Assembly (NCBI GenBank): GCA_025352375.1
Contig: JANXTL010000026.1
Location: 1-64,000 of the forward strand
Direction of reading: 5' to 3'
DNA length: 64,000 nt
DNA from: Acetobacteraceae bacterium
GTDB taxonomy: Bacteria; Pseudomonadota; Alphaproteobacteria; Acetobacterales; Acetobacteraceae
How positions within the stretch are numbered: the first letter of the stretch is position 1; each line of letters begins with the position of its first letter. Below are positions 16,770 through 25,395 of this stretch, one piece after another. The position numbers were made by a program, and so were the translations under genes. Below the pieces are notes generated by a model. The model did not search any database. It was not told the origin of the DNA and saw only the letters and a program-made list of their open reading frames with translations.

Positions 16770-17810
16770 ATGCGCTACCTCGCGTCAACGATCGCCATCG
16801 CCGCTACCGCGCTCGTCACCAGCTTCCCCGCGCAAGCCGCCGACCCGCCCCGCCAAAAATTGGAGGAAATGGCCGCCACGCTCGCGGCAAACCTCGCCCG
16901 CGTCTGTCCGCAAACGACCTATAACGATGTCGCCGCGCTTAAATCCTGCTCCACCGCATTGTCCCAAGCCACCTTCCTGCCGTTCGCGAACGACGTCTTG
17001 TGGGGCGGCGATCAGGCCAGCCAGCCGATCAAAAAGCGGCATCTGACCCACTTCAATCCCAACGTTCTCAAGGAAATGTACCTGCCGCTGATGACCTTCA
17101 CCGGCAAGTGGACCGTCGCTCACGACGATCGGGAAAATCTGGATATCATCAGAGTGGAAGCCTATTTCCGCAACGACCTGCCGGCCGGAGATTACCCGTA
17201 CCCTTTTTGGCATAGCGCCGACAAGTGGAATGCTTATGAGACGATGAACCAGGTCAATTTCTATCTGAACGCAGAAGGCAAGATATTCGTCGGCACGCGT
17301 GGCGACGCCGGATCGAACGCCGCTAAGGGGCCTTACACGCACGTCGCGCACGAGCCCTTCCAGAAGGGCCAATGGCAGTGGACCGACCAGACCGGCAAGT
17401 CGCAGCCGGAGGTGACGCTGTTCAGCGCCCGCTATCAGTCCGGCAACCCGCATACCGAACGTCTCGACCAGAACTATCGTGCCTTCGCCTCGGAAATGCG
17501 GGCCGCCTCGTGCGACGGGTGCCATAACCCGTCCAACCCGGCGCATTCCGATCAACTCACGCTGCTGCAGACGCCGGCCCATGCGGCCGGTGAAATCGAC
17601 CGCGTAATCAAGGAGGTCCAGGAAGGCACCATGCCGCAGGACGAACTCGGCCTCAGAAAGGAAATCGATCCGGCGCTGCGGTCCGCCATCTTGCGGACGG
17701 CCGTGGCGTTCCGCAACGAACTGGTGGCCGCCAACCAGTGGGAGGCCCTAAACCCCGACGCCCCAGCGATTGCCTACTCCACCGACCGGAACGCCGGCCG
17801 CACCCGCTAA
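16770..17810 (+). CDS. Secreted protein with C-terminal single-haem (CxxCH) motif
   Basis: 346 residues with signal peptide MRYLASTIAIAATALVTSFPAQA. One c-type haem motif, CDGCHNP, is at about residue 248, followed by a helical region ending in AFRNELVAANQWE. The large N-terminal part (about 30-240), with DDRENLDIIRVEAYFRNDL and YPFWHSADKWNAYE, matches no family I recognise. It is probably a periplasmic electron-transfer or redox-sensing protein. The upstream intergenic region (16488-16769) is unusually AT-rich for this genome and may contain a regulated promoter. GGGAGACC precedes the start. Confidence 0.75.
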   Translation: MRYLASTIAIAATALVTSFPAQAADPPRQKLEEMAATLAANLARVCPQTTYNDVAALKSCSTALSQATFLPFANDVLWGGDQASQPIKKRHLTHFNPNVLKEMYLPLMTFTGKWTVAHDDRENLDIIRVEAYFRNDLPAGDYPYPFWHSADKWNAYETMNQVNFYLNAEGKIFVGTRGDAGSNAAKGPYTHVAHEPFQKGQWQWTDQTGKSQPEVTLFSARYQSGNPHTERLDQNYRAFASEMRAASCDGCHNPSNPAHSDQLTLLQTPAHAAGEIDRVIKEVQEGTMPQDELGLRKEIDPALRSAILRTAVAFRNELVAANQWEALNPDAPAIAYSTDRNAGRTR

Positions 17811-17820
17811 GCGCGGACCG

Positions 17821-17850
17821 GCGACGTCGGGGTTCAGATCCCGACGTTGC
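17821..17850. terminator. Hairpin between convergent genes
   Basis: GCGACGTCGGG and CCCGACGTTGC pair over 10 of 11 positions around the eight-base loop GTTCAGAT. It sits between the haem protein gene and the convergent dioxygenase gene, overlapping the latter's last codons. No U-run is present, so termination is an inference from position. Confidence 0.55.
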
Positions 17851-18679
17851 CGGACGCCCGTCGGGCCACCAGTCGTTGGTTAGATTCGAAGAACCGGTTC
17901 ACCGACGCGGCGTGCGCGGCACGTGAACCGGCATCGAAATTCCCCGTGGGCCTCGGTTCCAGGTCGAAGTGCCCGAAATTATCCTGGCCGCGCACCAGCG
18001 CCGCCGTCACCCTGGCATCGTTGACCAGCCGGCAATGGGTGGGGATGTAGCTGACGCCGATCCCGATCCGGCGCCGGTTCGTCTGGTTCGGATCGGAGCG
18101 GTGCACCAGATGGGTGTGATGCAGCGAGATTTGCCCTGCCCTTAACGGCATTGTCACAAAATTATCGTAATCCAGTTTCCTATCGATCGTCTGCCCGCGT
18201 GAGAGAAGATTGCCGGGTGAGACAGCATCCCGGTGCGGTTGCTGACCGATCGCGTGACTCCCAGGCAGCAACTTGACGCAGCCCATCTCCTCGGTGGCGT
18301 CGGTCAGCGCGATCCAGGCGGTGATCTGTTCCGCCGGTTCCAACCCAAAATAGGTGCCGTCCTGATGCCAGGGGACGAAGGCGCCGTCGTGCGGCTCCTT
18401 CAGCCACGACGTCAGGTGATACAGCAGGATGTTGGGGCCGATGACCGCCTCGACCGCGTCCAGCACCTTGGGGTGGCGCACCAGCGCGTCCATCCAGGTG
18501 AACAGCAGATGCGACTTCGACCGCACGAGGTCGGGCAACCGCCCAAACGTATCGCCCTGCTCGGCCTCGAACGCCTCCAAACGGCCGCGGTAATGGGCGA
18601 CCTCCTCAGGGGTTAGGCAGTCGATCGGGAACAGGTACCCCTCGCGGTGGTATTGCACGACCTGCTGGGCTGAGAGCAT
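17834..18679 (-). CDS. Phytanoyl-CoA dioxygenase family protein (PhyH)
   Basis: 281 residues from the ATG at 18679; the 646-residue ORF-track frame is an artefact that runs through the amidase gene. Fe(II)-binding HxD is in VPWHQDGTYFGLEP and the distal His in ISLHHTHLVHRSDPN, with RRRIGIGVSYIP supplying the 2-oxoglutarate Arg. The family hydroxylates lipids and small molecules using Fe(II) and 2-oxoglutarate. It is divergent from the amidase at 18740 with only 60 bp between the starts, so the two may share a control region. Confidence 0.9.
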   Translation of the reverse strand: MLSAQQVVQYHREGYLFPIDCLTPEEVAHYRGRLEAFEAEQGDTFGRLPDLVRSKSHLLFTWMDALVRHPKVLDAVEAVIGPNILLYHLTSWLKEPHDGAFVPWHQDGTYFGLEPAEQITAWIALTDATEEMGCVKLLPGSHAIGQQPHRDAVSPGNLLSRGQTIDRKLDYDNFVTMPLRAGQISLHHTHLVHRSDPNQTNRRRIGIGVSYIPTHCRLVNDARVTAALVRGQDNFGHFDLEPRPTGNFDAGSRAAHAASVNRFFESNQRLVARRASGNVGI

Positions 18680-18739
18680 GGCTTGGTCTCCTGGATCGTG
18701 GTTAGTGTAGCCTGGAATGCAATCGAACGGGAGACTACG

Positions 18740-20134
18740 ATGATCGACCTCGCAACCTGCACCGCCACGACGCTGTTGGCGCTGTACCGCTCCGGGCAGG
18801 CGTCCCCAACCGAAGCGACGAAGGCCATTCTGGCGCGGATCGAGCGACTGAACCCCGTCCTGAACGCGTTCTGTCATCTGGCGCCCGAGGACGCTTTGGC
18901 GTCCGCCGCCGCCAGCACCGAGCGCTGGCATCGCGGGGAACCCCGCGGTTCTTTGGACGGGGTGCCGGCGTCGGTGAAAGATCTGATCCTGGCGAAGGGG
19001 TGGCCGACGCTGCGCGGCAGCCGCACCGTCGATGCAAAACAGGCCTGGGATGTGGATGCCCCCGCCACCGCGCGTTTGCGCGAAGCCGGGGCGGTGATCC
19101 TGGGCAAAACCACGACACCGGAGTTCGGCTGCAAAGGAGAAACAAACTCCCCGCTCACCGGCATCACCCGCAACCCCTGGAACACCGGCAAAACCCCCGG
19201 CGGTAGTTCGGGCGGGACGGCAGCGGCGGTGGCGGCCGGGCTGGGTCCTATCGGTATCGGCACCGACGGCGCCGGCAGCGTGCGCATCCCCGCCGCGTTC
19301 TGCGGCAATTTCGGGTTGAAGCCGAGTTTCGGGCGGGTGCCGGCGTACCCGCTGTCGCCGTTCGGGACGGTGGCCCATCTGGGGCCGCACACCATGAGCG
19401 TGACCGACGCCGCGGTGATGATGAACGTCCTGAAACAGCCGGATGCGCGCGACTGGACCTCCCTGCCAGCCGATCCCACCGACTACACGATTGGCCTGAA
19501 CGACGGGATAAGCGGCCTGCGCGTCGCGTGGTCGCCAGCCTTGGGTTACGCGCGCAACGTCCACCCCGATATCGCCGCCGCCTGCGAAAAAGCCGTCGCG
19601 GTGCTGGCCATGCTCGGCGCCCAGGTGGAGGCGGTGGATCCCGGGTTCGCGGATCCGCTGGAAATCACTACCGGGATGTGGTTCGTCGGCGCCGCCGCGA
19701 TCTGGGATACGCTGACCGCCGAACAAAAAGCGGTGGCGGACCCGGATTTCGCGGCCGAGGCGGCGTTGGGGCAAGAAATCTCGATCGCCGACCTCATGCG
19801 GCTAACGATGCGCCGGATCGCGCTGGGCACGCATATGCGGCAATTCATGCAGCGCTACGATTTACTGGTGACACCAACAGTGGCCGTGCCCGCGTTCGAC
19901 GCGAAACCTGCCGGACACCAGACGTTGACGCCGGCGAATATGCTCGGTTGGTCCCCGTTTTCCTACCCGTTCAACCTGACGCAGCAACCGGCCTGCACCA
20001 TTCCGTGCGGGTTGACGGCGGACGGATTACCGATCGGGTTGCAGATCGTGGGGCCGATGTTCGGAGATGCGCTGGTGCTTCGGGCGGCGCGAGCGTTCGA
20101 GAGTGCGATGCCGATTATGCGGCCGACGATTTAA
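18740..20134 (+). CDS. Amidase (amidase-signature family)
   Basis: 464 residues from the ATG at 18740 (CGGGAGACTACG upstream). The Ser-cisSer-Lys triad is visible: Lys in VPASVKDLILAKG, the signature TPGGSSGGTAAAVAAGLGP with the cis-Ser, and the catalytic Ser in GIGTDGAGSVRIPAAFCG. The length fits the family. Substrates range from simple amides to acylated aminoacyl compounds; the glutamyl-tRNA amidotransferase GatA is unlikely because gatB/gatC are absent. Its end overlaps the next convergent gene by 4 bp. Confidence 0.92.
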   Translation: MIDLATCTATTLLALYRSGQASPTEATKAILARIERLNPVLNAFCHLAPEDALASAAASTERWHRGEPRGSLDGVPASVKDLILAKGWPTLRGSRTVDAKQAWDVDAPATARLREAGAVILGKTTTPEFGCKGETNSPLTGITRNPWNTGKTPGGSSGGTAAAVAAGLGPIGIGTDGAGSVRIPAAFCGNFGLKPSFGRVPAYPLSPFGTVAHLGPHTMSVTDAAVMMNVLKQPDARDWTSLPADPTDYTIGLNDGISGLRVAWSPALGYARNVHPDIAAACEKAVAVLAMLGAQVEAVDPGFADPLEITTGMWFVGAAAIWDTLTAEQKAVADPDFAAEAALGQEISIADLMRLTMRRIALGTHMRQFMQRYDLLVTPTVAVPAFDAKPAGHQTLTPANMLGWSPFSYPFNLTQQPACTIPCGLTADGLPIGLQIVGPMFGDALVLRAARAFESAMPIMRPTI

Positions 20135-20685
20135 AGAACGGCGGGTTCCATCGCCCGAACGCCCGACGCCGCCCGCACCGCCTCACCAATCGACGCATCC
20201 AGCATTGCGGCCGGGTCCATCGTCAGCGCGCCGGCCGTACCCGGGACAGTCCGAACCGCCGGCATGCGCGGCACCACCGGCGGTGTCTTGGTCTGCGCGA
20301 AGGGGTTAGGGGCCGTTTTTTTGGTCTTTTCCAGTGGCGGCAGCGTCGTCAGGACGGACTGGGCCAGGGCGTTCACGATCCGAAACACCCGCAGCGCCTG
20401 CCGCTCGGTCAATGCCGAATCGTAAATATATGGCTGAGCGAACAGGCGAACCGAACCCAGCAACAGCGTCAACTCGGTCGGCCAGACGCTCGGCAAACCT
20501 GCTGCCTTGCGGTACTGGCGGATCGTCCGCACGTAACCGACGACCACCTGAAAGAACCCGAGCCTCAGCAGCAGCGGCATATCCGGCTTCATGGCGCGAG
20601 CGGCGGCGTCGCGCAGCGCTGCCTCCAGGCCGGGGATTGCCGCGGCGAGGGCAGCGGCTTGGGTATCTGTGGTTGATTCGGTCAT
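20131..20685 (-). CDS. Hypothetical protein
   Basis: 184 residues from the ATG at 20685, which has AAGG about 6 nt upstream; the ORF track starts 15 codons earlier at a weaker site. The N-terminal half is helical (AAIPGLEAALRDAAARAMK then LLRLGFFQVVVGYVRTIRQ), the middle contains LTERQALRVFRIVNALAQS and the C-terminal third is proline- and alanine-rich, probably disordered. No family was recognised. It lies 45 bp downstream of modC on the same strand and might be co-transcribed with it. Confidence 0.65.
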   Translation of the reverse strand: MTESTTDTQAAALAAAIPGLEAALRDAAARAMKPDMPLLLRLGFFQVVVGYVRTIRQYRKAAGLPSVWPTELTLLLGSVRLFAQPYIYDSALTERQALRVFRIVNALAQSVLTTLPPLEKTKKTAPNPFAQTKTPPVVPRMPAVRTVPGTAGALTMDPAAMLDASIGEAVRAASGVRAMEPAVL

Positions 20686-20730
20686 GACAGGCCTTCTGGC
20701 AGGAAGTTCATTTTTCGTTCTACACACCAA

Positions 20731-21834
20731 TTAGTTGTATGTCAACGATGATTTTCTTCCATCCAACACCTCAATCGCCACCGACTTAATCAGCGCCAGG
20801 ACGGGCGCGCCCTCCGCCAGCTCCAGACGAACCACCGCATCCGGCGTCACGCGAGCCAGGAAGGCGCCATTGGCCAACGCAATTTCCACCAGGGCCGCGT
20901 GTCGCATCGGTTCCTGGGTTACGGCGCGGACGGTGCCCCGGACGATGTTGTGGACGCTGATCGCGGTGGGCACCTCCCGCGCCAAAATGACCTCCCGCGC
21001 GGGAATGCGCACCCTGATTTCGGCACCGGCTGACTCATTGAGCAAGGGCACCAACAACGTCGCGCCTCCGGCCTCGATCCGGCTGAGCTGCCGCTCCGGA
21101 TCGTGCGACAGCACGCGGGCGGGCAGCACCGCCGCCGCATCGTCCCGGCGGGCCAGCGCCAGATCGGCGCGTGACGTCATATCCATCAGATCGCCGGTGG
21201 CCATCACCGAACCTTGCTCCATTAAAACAACGGAATCGGCGAGGCGGGCGACTTCCTCCATGGCATGCGTGACATACAGAACCGGCAGGCGCAGGACTGG
21301 CTTAATATCGGCGAGATAGAGCAGGATCTCGGCTTTGCGGGCGCCATCGAGGCTCGCAAGCGGTTCGTCCATCAGCAGCAAGCGCGGCTGGGAGAGCAGC
21401 GCCCGGCCGATGGCGACGCGCTGGCGTTCGCCGCCGGACAGGGTGTGGGGCCGGCGGTCCAGCAGGGCACCGATGCCGAGCAGGGCGACGACATCGTCGA
21501 AGCCGATAGGGCCGGCGGGGGCGCGACGCAGGCCGTAGCGCAGGTTTTTGGCGACCGACATGTGCGGGAACAAGCGCGCATCCTGGAACACGAGGCCGGC
21601 TCGGCGGGCCTCGGGCGGTACCCATTTGTTAGCGGCGGTGTCGGCCAGAACTTCGCCATCCAACACGATGCGGCATTCGTCCGGCCGCAGCAGCCCGGCG
21701 ACGGCGGCGATCACGGTGGATTTTCCCGCGCCGGACGGCCCGAATATGGCGGTCAGGCCGGGGGTCGGGACCTCGAACGTCGCGTCGATCGATACATTTG
21801 GAAAGCGATGTCGCAGCCGGACGCTTAGGGTCAA
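20731..21834 (-). CDS. modC: Molybdate ABC transporter ATP-binding protein
   Basis: 367 residues. Walker A is FGPSGAGKST (about 33-42), signature LSGGERQRVAIGRALL, Walker B LLLMDEPLASLD, H-loop VTHAMEE. VFQDARLFPHMSVAKNLRYG is the characteristic ModC Q-loop sequence. The C-terminal ~140 residues contain the MOP/TOBE molybdate-binding domain. The start is a TTG; only ten bases upstream begins palindromic element copy 2, which also places an in-frame TAG before it. The usual neighbours modA and modB are not in this window, so this is an orphan whose 5' region was disturbed by the element. Confidence 0.9.
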   Translation of the reverse strand: MTLSVRLRHRFPNVSIDATFEVPTPGLTAIFGPSGAGKSTVIAAVAGLLRPDECRIVLDGEVLADTAANKWVPPEARRAGLVFQDARLFPHMSVAKNLRYGLRRAPAGPIGFDDVVALLGIGALLDRRPHTLSGGERQRVAIGRALLSQPRLLLMDEPLASLDGARKAEILLYLADIKPVLRLPVLYVTHAMEEVARLADSVVLMEQGSVMATGDLMDMTSRADLALARRDDAAAVLPARVLSHDPERQLSRIEAGGATLLVPLLNESAGAEIRVRIPAREVILAREVPTAISVHNIVRGTVRAVTQEPMRHAALVEIALANGAFLARVTPDAVVRLELAEGAPVLALIKSVAIEVLDGRKSSLTYN

Positions 21835-21843
21835 TGCGGTGCC

Positions 21844-21962
21844 CTAGACCATGATCGTTTGAGTTTGCATGCGATCTCGGCGTTGGATCATGGTCTAAGC
21901 CTTTGTTTGAGAGGGTGATTCACGCCCGAGGTTGAAGTCAACCTCAGGCGATCACGCTCTAG
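21844..21962. repeat. Dispersed double-hairpin element, copy 2 (reverse orientation)
   Basis: 119 bp from CTAGACCATGATC to GATCACGCTCTAG, inverted relative to copies 1, 3 and 4. It separates modC from dut. The CTAG at its right end supplies the TAG stop codon of dut (21959-21961), and its left end lies 10 bp before the modC TTG start. Both internal hairpins and the linker GCCTTTGTTTG (reverse complement of CAAACAAAGGC) are preserved. Confidence 0.9.
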
Positions 21963-22405
21963 CGGCCGGTGCTGCCGAAGCCGCCGGCGGCGCGGGTGGT
22001 GCTGTCAAGGATCTCGACCTCCGTCCAGGTCGCCCGCAACACGGGGGCCAACACGGCCTGGGCGATGCGCATGCCGCGCTCCACCACGAAGGCGGTGTCC
22101 CCGGTGTTTAGAACGATGACACCGACCTCACCACGGTAATCTTCATCGATGGTGCCGGGGCTGTTGGGCAGCACGATGCCATGCCGCAGCGCGAGGCCGG
22201 AGCGTGGGCGCACCTGCAACTCGTGCCCAGGCGGCAGCGCGACGGCGAGGCCGGTGGGGATCAGCGCCCGCTGGCCGGGGGCGATCGTCACGTCGCCGGT
22301 GACGGCGGCGAGCAGGTCCATGCCGGCGGCACCGTCGGTTGCATAAGTTGGCAGCGGCAGGCCTTCGCCATGCGGGAGGCGGCGGACTTGGATGGGAATA
22401 CTCAT
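21959..22405 (-). CDS. dut: Deoxyuridine triphosphatase
   Basis: 148 residues with all five dUTPase motifs: AAGMDL (1), [11 protein letters not shown] (2), [15 protein letters not shown] (3), [10 protein letters not shown] (4) and the C-terminal AAGGFGSTG (5) that closes over the substrate. It hydrolyses dUTP to dUMP, preventing uracil misincorporation and supplying thymidylate synthesis. The stop codon TAG is formed by the edge of palindromic element copy 2, exactly after GSTGR, so the protein is essentially full length. Confidence 0.97.
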   Translation of the reverse strand: MSIPIQVRRLPHGEGLPLPTYATDGAAGMDLLAAVTGDVTIAPGQRALIPTGLAVALPPGHELQVRPRSGLALRHGIVLPNSPGTIDEDYRGEVGVIVLNTGDTAFVVERGMRIAQAVLAPVLRATWTEVEILDSTTRAAGGFGSTGR

Positions 22406-22412
22406 ATGGGGA

Positions 22413-23360
22413 TCATGCGGCAGGGGCAGGAGTCGGGCAACCGGATAGCGTGACGTCCACGGCCACCGTCAGGCCGCAAAACGCATTTGTCGCCCCGATG
22501 AAGCTCCCGGCGACCGGCATCGCGAACCGGATGTCGCGCGCGACGGCGACCGGGATCAGGTTCGCCCCGCCGAGGCTGCGGTTGGTCGGATCGAAGGTGA
22601 TCCAGCCGGCGCCGGGCACGTAAACCTCCGCCCAGGCGTGAGTGGTGCCAGTATCTGATATTTGCTGGTCGGGATTGTGGATGTAGCCGGAGACAATCCG
22701 CGCCCCGAACCCCAGGCTGCGGGCGGCTTCGGCGAACAGGACGGCGAAATCCCGGCAGGAGCCGGCGCTTATGTCGAGCGTGTGGATGGGCGACTGGGTG
22801 CCCTCGTCCTCCCGCACCTGGTAACGAATGGCAGAGGAAACGCCTTCGCTCAGGTCTTTCAGCAACGAGAGCGTATCGGTTGGATTGCCGCGCACAAACC
22901 CCGATGCCCAAAGGCCGAGGCGCCGGTCCGGATCGGGGTATTGCTGCACCGTGAGCGCACCGAGGTCGGTCCAGGCCTCATCCGCATAGGGAAACGGGTA
23001 CGAAATAGCGGAAGCGGCGATGTCGAACACCGGCCAGGCCGCGGCATACAGTTCGATGTCCGCCGTGGCCTCGATCGTCAGCGTGTCCGTCATGTCCTGA
23101 AACGTGGCGGTCGCGACGGCGTTGCCGAACACATCGGTGGCCCAGGTGACCATCGCGCCCGGCGTCGTCGTCAGCGCATTGCCGATCAGCCGCAGGTCGC
23201 GGCTTTCCCGCGGGCGCACCATCAGCCGATGCGGCCCGAGGCTGACCGGCTGGGCGTAGCGATAGATGGTGATGTGACGGATGGTGAGGGCGACCAAGGC
23301 AGGCTCCGCTGGTGTGGCGTGGACCTTATCGTGAATTTTGTGCGATGGGTCCGATTTCAA
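22413..23360 (-). CDS. Transglutaminase-like cysteine protease family protein
   Basis: 315 residues. The N-terminal region (about 25-110) with [18 protein letters not shown] is the bacterial transglutaminase N domain. The catalytic triad follows: Cys in [17 protein letters not shown], His in [15 protein letters not shown] and Asp in [11 protein letters not shown]. These proteins are usually peptidases or amide-cleaving enzymes rather than cross-linkers. The first ~25 residues may not be translated, since the family normally begins near ALTIRH. It sits 7 bp upstream of dut, so the two are probably transcribed together. Confidence 0.9.
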   Translation of the reverse strand: MKSDPSHKIHDKVHATPAEPALVALTIRHITIYRYAQPVSLGPHRLMVRPRESRDLRLIGNALTTTPGAMVTWATDVFGNAVATATFQDMTDTLTIEATADIELYAAAWPVFDIAASAISYPFPYADEAWTDLGALTVQQYPDPDRRLGLWASGFVRGNPTDTLSLLKDLSEGVSSAIRYQVREDEGTQSPIHTLDISAGSCRDFAVLFAEAARSLGFGARIVSGYIHNPDQQISDTGTTHAWAEVYVPGAGWITFDPTNRSLGGANLIPVAVARDIRFAMPVAGSFIGATNAFCGLTVAVDVTLSGCPTPAPAA

Positions 23361-23454
23361 CTGAAGCCTGCATTACATATCTGACATGTTGTCGGATGCC
23401 CGGGTCGGCGGTTAGGCTGCGATCCAGAGGGCAAGCCAAAGGGGATTAAGTATC

Positions 23455-24354
23455 ATGCCGATCATTGCTTACCAATCGTTCAACGCGAATTCCAGTTCGA
23501 ACCATCACACGCTCGCGCTCGCATCCCAGCCTTTAACGAGAAGCACCGATGACAATATGAAAAAACGGGGCCACGATGTTCTGGAGTACCCGCAAGACCC
23601 GAACAATCTCAACAGCCCGATAGAAGGACCGGCATTTAAGCGGAGGATTGTAACCGTCGAAAAGAAGCGTTACACGTCGACCGTGTTCGGCAACCATATC
23701 TCCCAGGTTTGGCAGCACTTCCAGCGCGAATTGGGCGGCATGCCGAACATCATGGTCATCGGAGAGCTGGATTCGTCGCATTCCGATTTTAAACAAATAG
23801 TGAAAGGCACGGACCTGCTGGTCGAAGCCTTCCCGCAGAAAAAGGCATGCCAATCCTTTTCCGCCATCAGCCAAAGCGAAACGGGATCGCTCATTTCCCA
23901 GGTTGCGACCGGCATCGGCTATGTTGCCTATTCGGTCAGCGGACTGAACGTGGTATTCGTCCACGTTCCCAATGACTTTGCCACCAACTCCTTAAAAGTG
24001 GAGGTTTTCTATCAGCAGATTGCTGAAGAATTCAAATCCGGGGGTAAGATAATCCATCTCGTCATGGGTGACACCAACCAGAAATCATTGGATTTCACGG
24101 CAAGGGCTCTCAATGGCGCGTTCAAAACAACAACCTATAAAACCGCTGCGTCCAAGGCCGAACTGGTCGACACGTACCCTCTCCTCAAGACTGGAACCAA
24201 CAGCACCGGAAACGAAATGTACGACGTTGCCGTTTACCGGTCGGATTTGGTCGAGATGGAGAAAGCGGTCTACATCTCCCAGTCCCCAACCGGCATTACG
24301 GTCACAGACCATTGCGGGCTGGGGGTGGTCGTCAAACCGAAAACCACGAATTAG
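23455..24354 (+). CDS. Low-GC orphan, possibly endonuclease/exonuclease/phosphatase-like
   Basis: 299 residues, with visibly lower GC and different codon choice from its neighbours. No close family was recognised, but landmarks occur in the order expected for the EEP (DNase I-like) fold: NIMVIGELDSS (metal Glu), VVFVHVPND (His), HLVMGDTNQ (the GDxN motif), YDVAVYRSD, and TVTDHCGLGVVV (the DH pair) near the C-terminus. No signal peptide is evident. GGGGATTAAGT precedes the start. It is an isolated gene convergent with a short-chain dehydrogenase, consistent with recent acquisition. The EEP call is an inference from motif spacing. Confidence 0.55.
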   Translation: MPIIAYQSFNANSSSNHHTLALASQPLTRSTDDNMKKRGHDVLEYPQDPNNLNSPIEGPAFKRRIVTVEKKRYTSTVFGNHISQVWQHFQRELGGMPNIMVIGELDSSHSDFKQIVKGTDLLVEAFPQKKACQSFSAISQSETGSLISQVATGIGYVAYSVSGLNVVFVHVPNDFATNSLKVEVFYQQIAEEFKSGGKIIHLVMGDTNQKSLDFTARALNGAFKTTTYKTAASKAELVDTYPLLKTGTNSTGNEMYDVAVYRSDLVEMEKAVYISQSPTGITVTDHCGLGVVVKPKTTN

Positions 24355-25166
24355 GCCGAACGCACCATGCCCCCGTCGATCGCGATGCACTGGCCGCTGA
24401 CGTAGTCGGACAGATCGGTGGTCAGGAACTCCACCACCTTGGCGCAATCGTCCACCGACCCGAGGCGACGCAGTGCGATTTGCTCGGTGCGGTCGCGGTT
24501 GGCGTTGGCACTGCCGGGGACGACGGTGGCCATGATGCGGCCGGTGGTAATCGTGCCGGGGGCGATGCAATTGGCGTTGATTCCGAACGGGCCGAGATCC
24601 TGGGCGAGATAGCGAGTGTAGTGGAGAATGGCCGCCTTGGCCGCGCCGTAATGCGCGTAGCCCCCGTCAACCGACGGCCCGAGGCCGGCAATCGAGCCGA
24701 CCGTCACGATTTTGCCGGACCGTTGCGCCTTCATGACCGGCGCCACCGCGTTCACGCAGTAGACGGTACCGTAATAGTTCATCTCCGTCACAAGATGCAG
24801 CAGCGGGGTTTCCAGCGTGCTGGCCTTGGTGTCGATCGGCCGGCCGCGCCCGCCGCCGGCGTTGCAGACCAGGATGTCGATGCGGCCCCAGGCGTCCATA
24901 ACCGTCTGGACCATGGCCTTCACTGCGTTTTCGTCGGTGACGTTCATCTCGATGCCGATCGCTTCCCCGCCACCGGCGATTATTTCGTCAACCGTGCTAT
25001 CTCCGGTCATGGCTTTGGCTTCGGCCTCGAACTCCTCATAGGATCGCAGGTTCAGGTCGGTGACCGCGATTTTGGCGCCCAGGCTGGCGAGACGCCGAGC
25101 ATAGGCTCGGCCGAGGCCGCGGGCGGCACCGGTGACGATGGCGACTTTGCCGTCTAGTTTGCCCAT
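24351..25166 (-). CDS. Short-chain dehydrogenase/reductase, mycofactocin-like subgroup size
   Basis: 271 residues. Cofactor loop TGAARGLGRAYARRL (13-27), CNAGGGRGRP, Ser in TVGSIAGLGPS and Tyr/Lys in YAHYGAAKAAILHYTR. The insertion around SYEEFEAEAKAMTGDS makes it slightly longer than FabG. NADP-dependent oxidoreduction of an alcohol or ketone is expected; the substrate is unknown. It is followed 1 bp upstream by a tiny gene and an ABC exporter gene on the same strand, so it is the last of a probable three-gene transcript. Confidence 0.85.
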   Translation of the reverse strand: MGKLDGKVAIVTGAARGLGRAYARRLASLGAKIAVTDLNLRSYEEFEAEAKAMTGDSTVDEIIAGGGEAIGIEMNVTDENAVKAMVQTVMDAWGRIDILVCNAGGGRGRPIDTKASTLETPLLHLVTEMNYYGTVYCVNAVAPVMKAQRSGKIVTVGSIAGLGPSVDGGYAHYGAAKAAILHYTRYLAQDLGPFGINANCIAPGTITTGRIMATVVPGSANANRDRTEQIALRRLGSVDDCAKVVEFLTTDLSDYVSGQCIAIDGGMVRSA

Positions 25167-25167
25167 T

Positions 25168-25395
25168 TTAATGCCCCCTCAACTCGCCGGACTTCACACT
25201 GGCGATGGCGTTTTCCAGTACCCGGACGATGGCCTCATCCGGCATGGTGCGTGCCAGTAACGACACCGCGCCGCCGAGGAACGCGGATGCAATAGCGATC
25301 GGCGGGACGTTCTGCCCGGACATGTATTCGATGGCCTTGTCCACCACCGAACCGGCGAGGCTCAATTCCGGCGGGGCTTCTTCATGTTCTTGCAC
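25168..25395 (-). CDS. Small hypothetical protein coupled to ABC transporter
   Basis: 75 residues from a GTG at 25395 whose first base is the last base of the transporter stop (TAGTG), with GAGG about 10 nt upstream; the ORF-track start inside the transporter is unlikely. The sequence QEHEEAPPELS then IAIASAFLGGAVSLLARTM suggests one amphipathic or hydrophobic helix and a C-terminal helix. No family was recognised. The 1-bp overlap implies translational coupling with the exporter and the following SDR. Confidence 0.65.
   Translation of the reverse strand: MQEHEEAPPELSLAGSVVDKAIEYMSGQNVPPIAIASAFLGGAVSLLARTMPDEAIVRVLENAIASVKSGELRGH

Noticed and set aside
17834-19774. 646-residue minus-strand ORF
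   Set aside because: Only the last 281 residues are a dioxygenase; the rest runs antisense through the amidase gene and has Arg/His/Gln-rich shadow composition.
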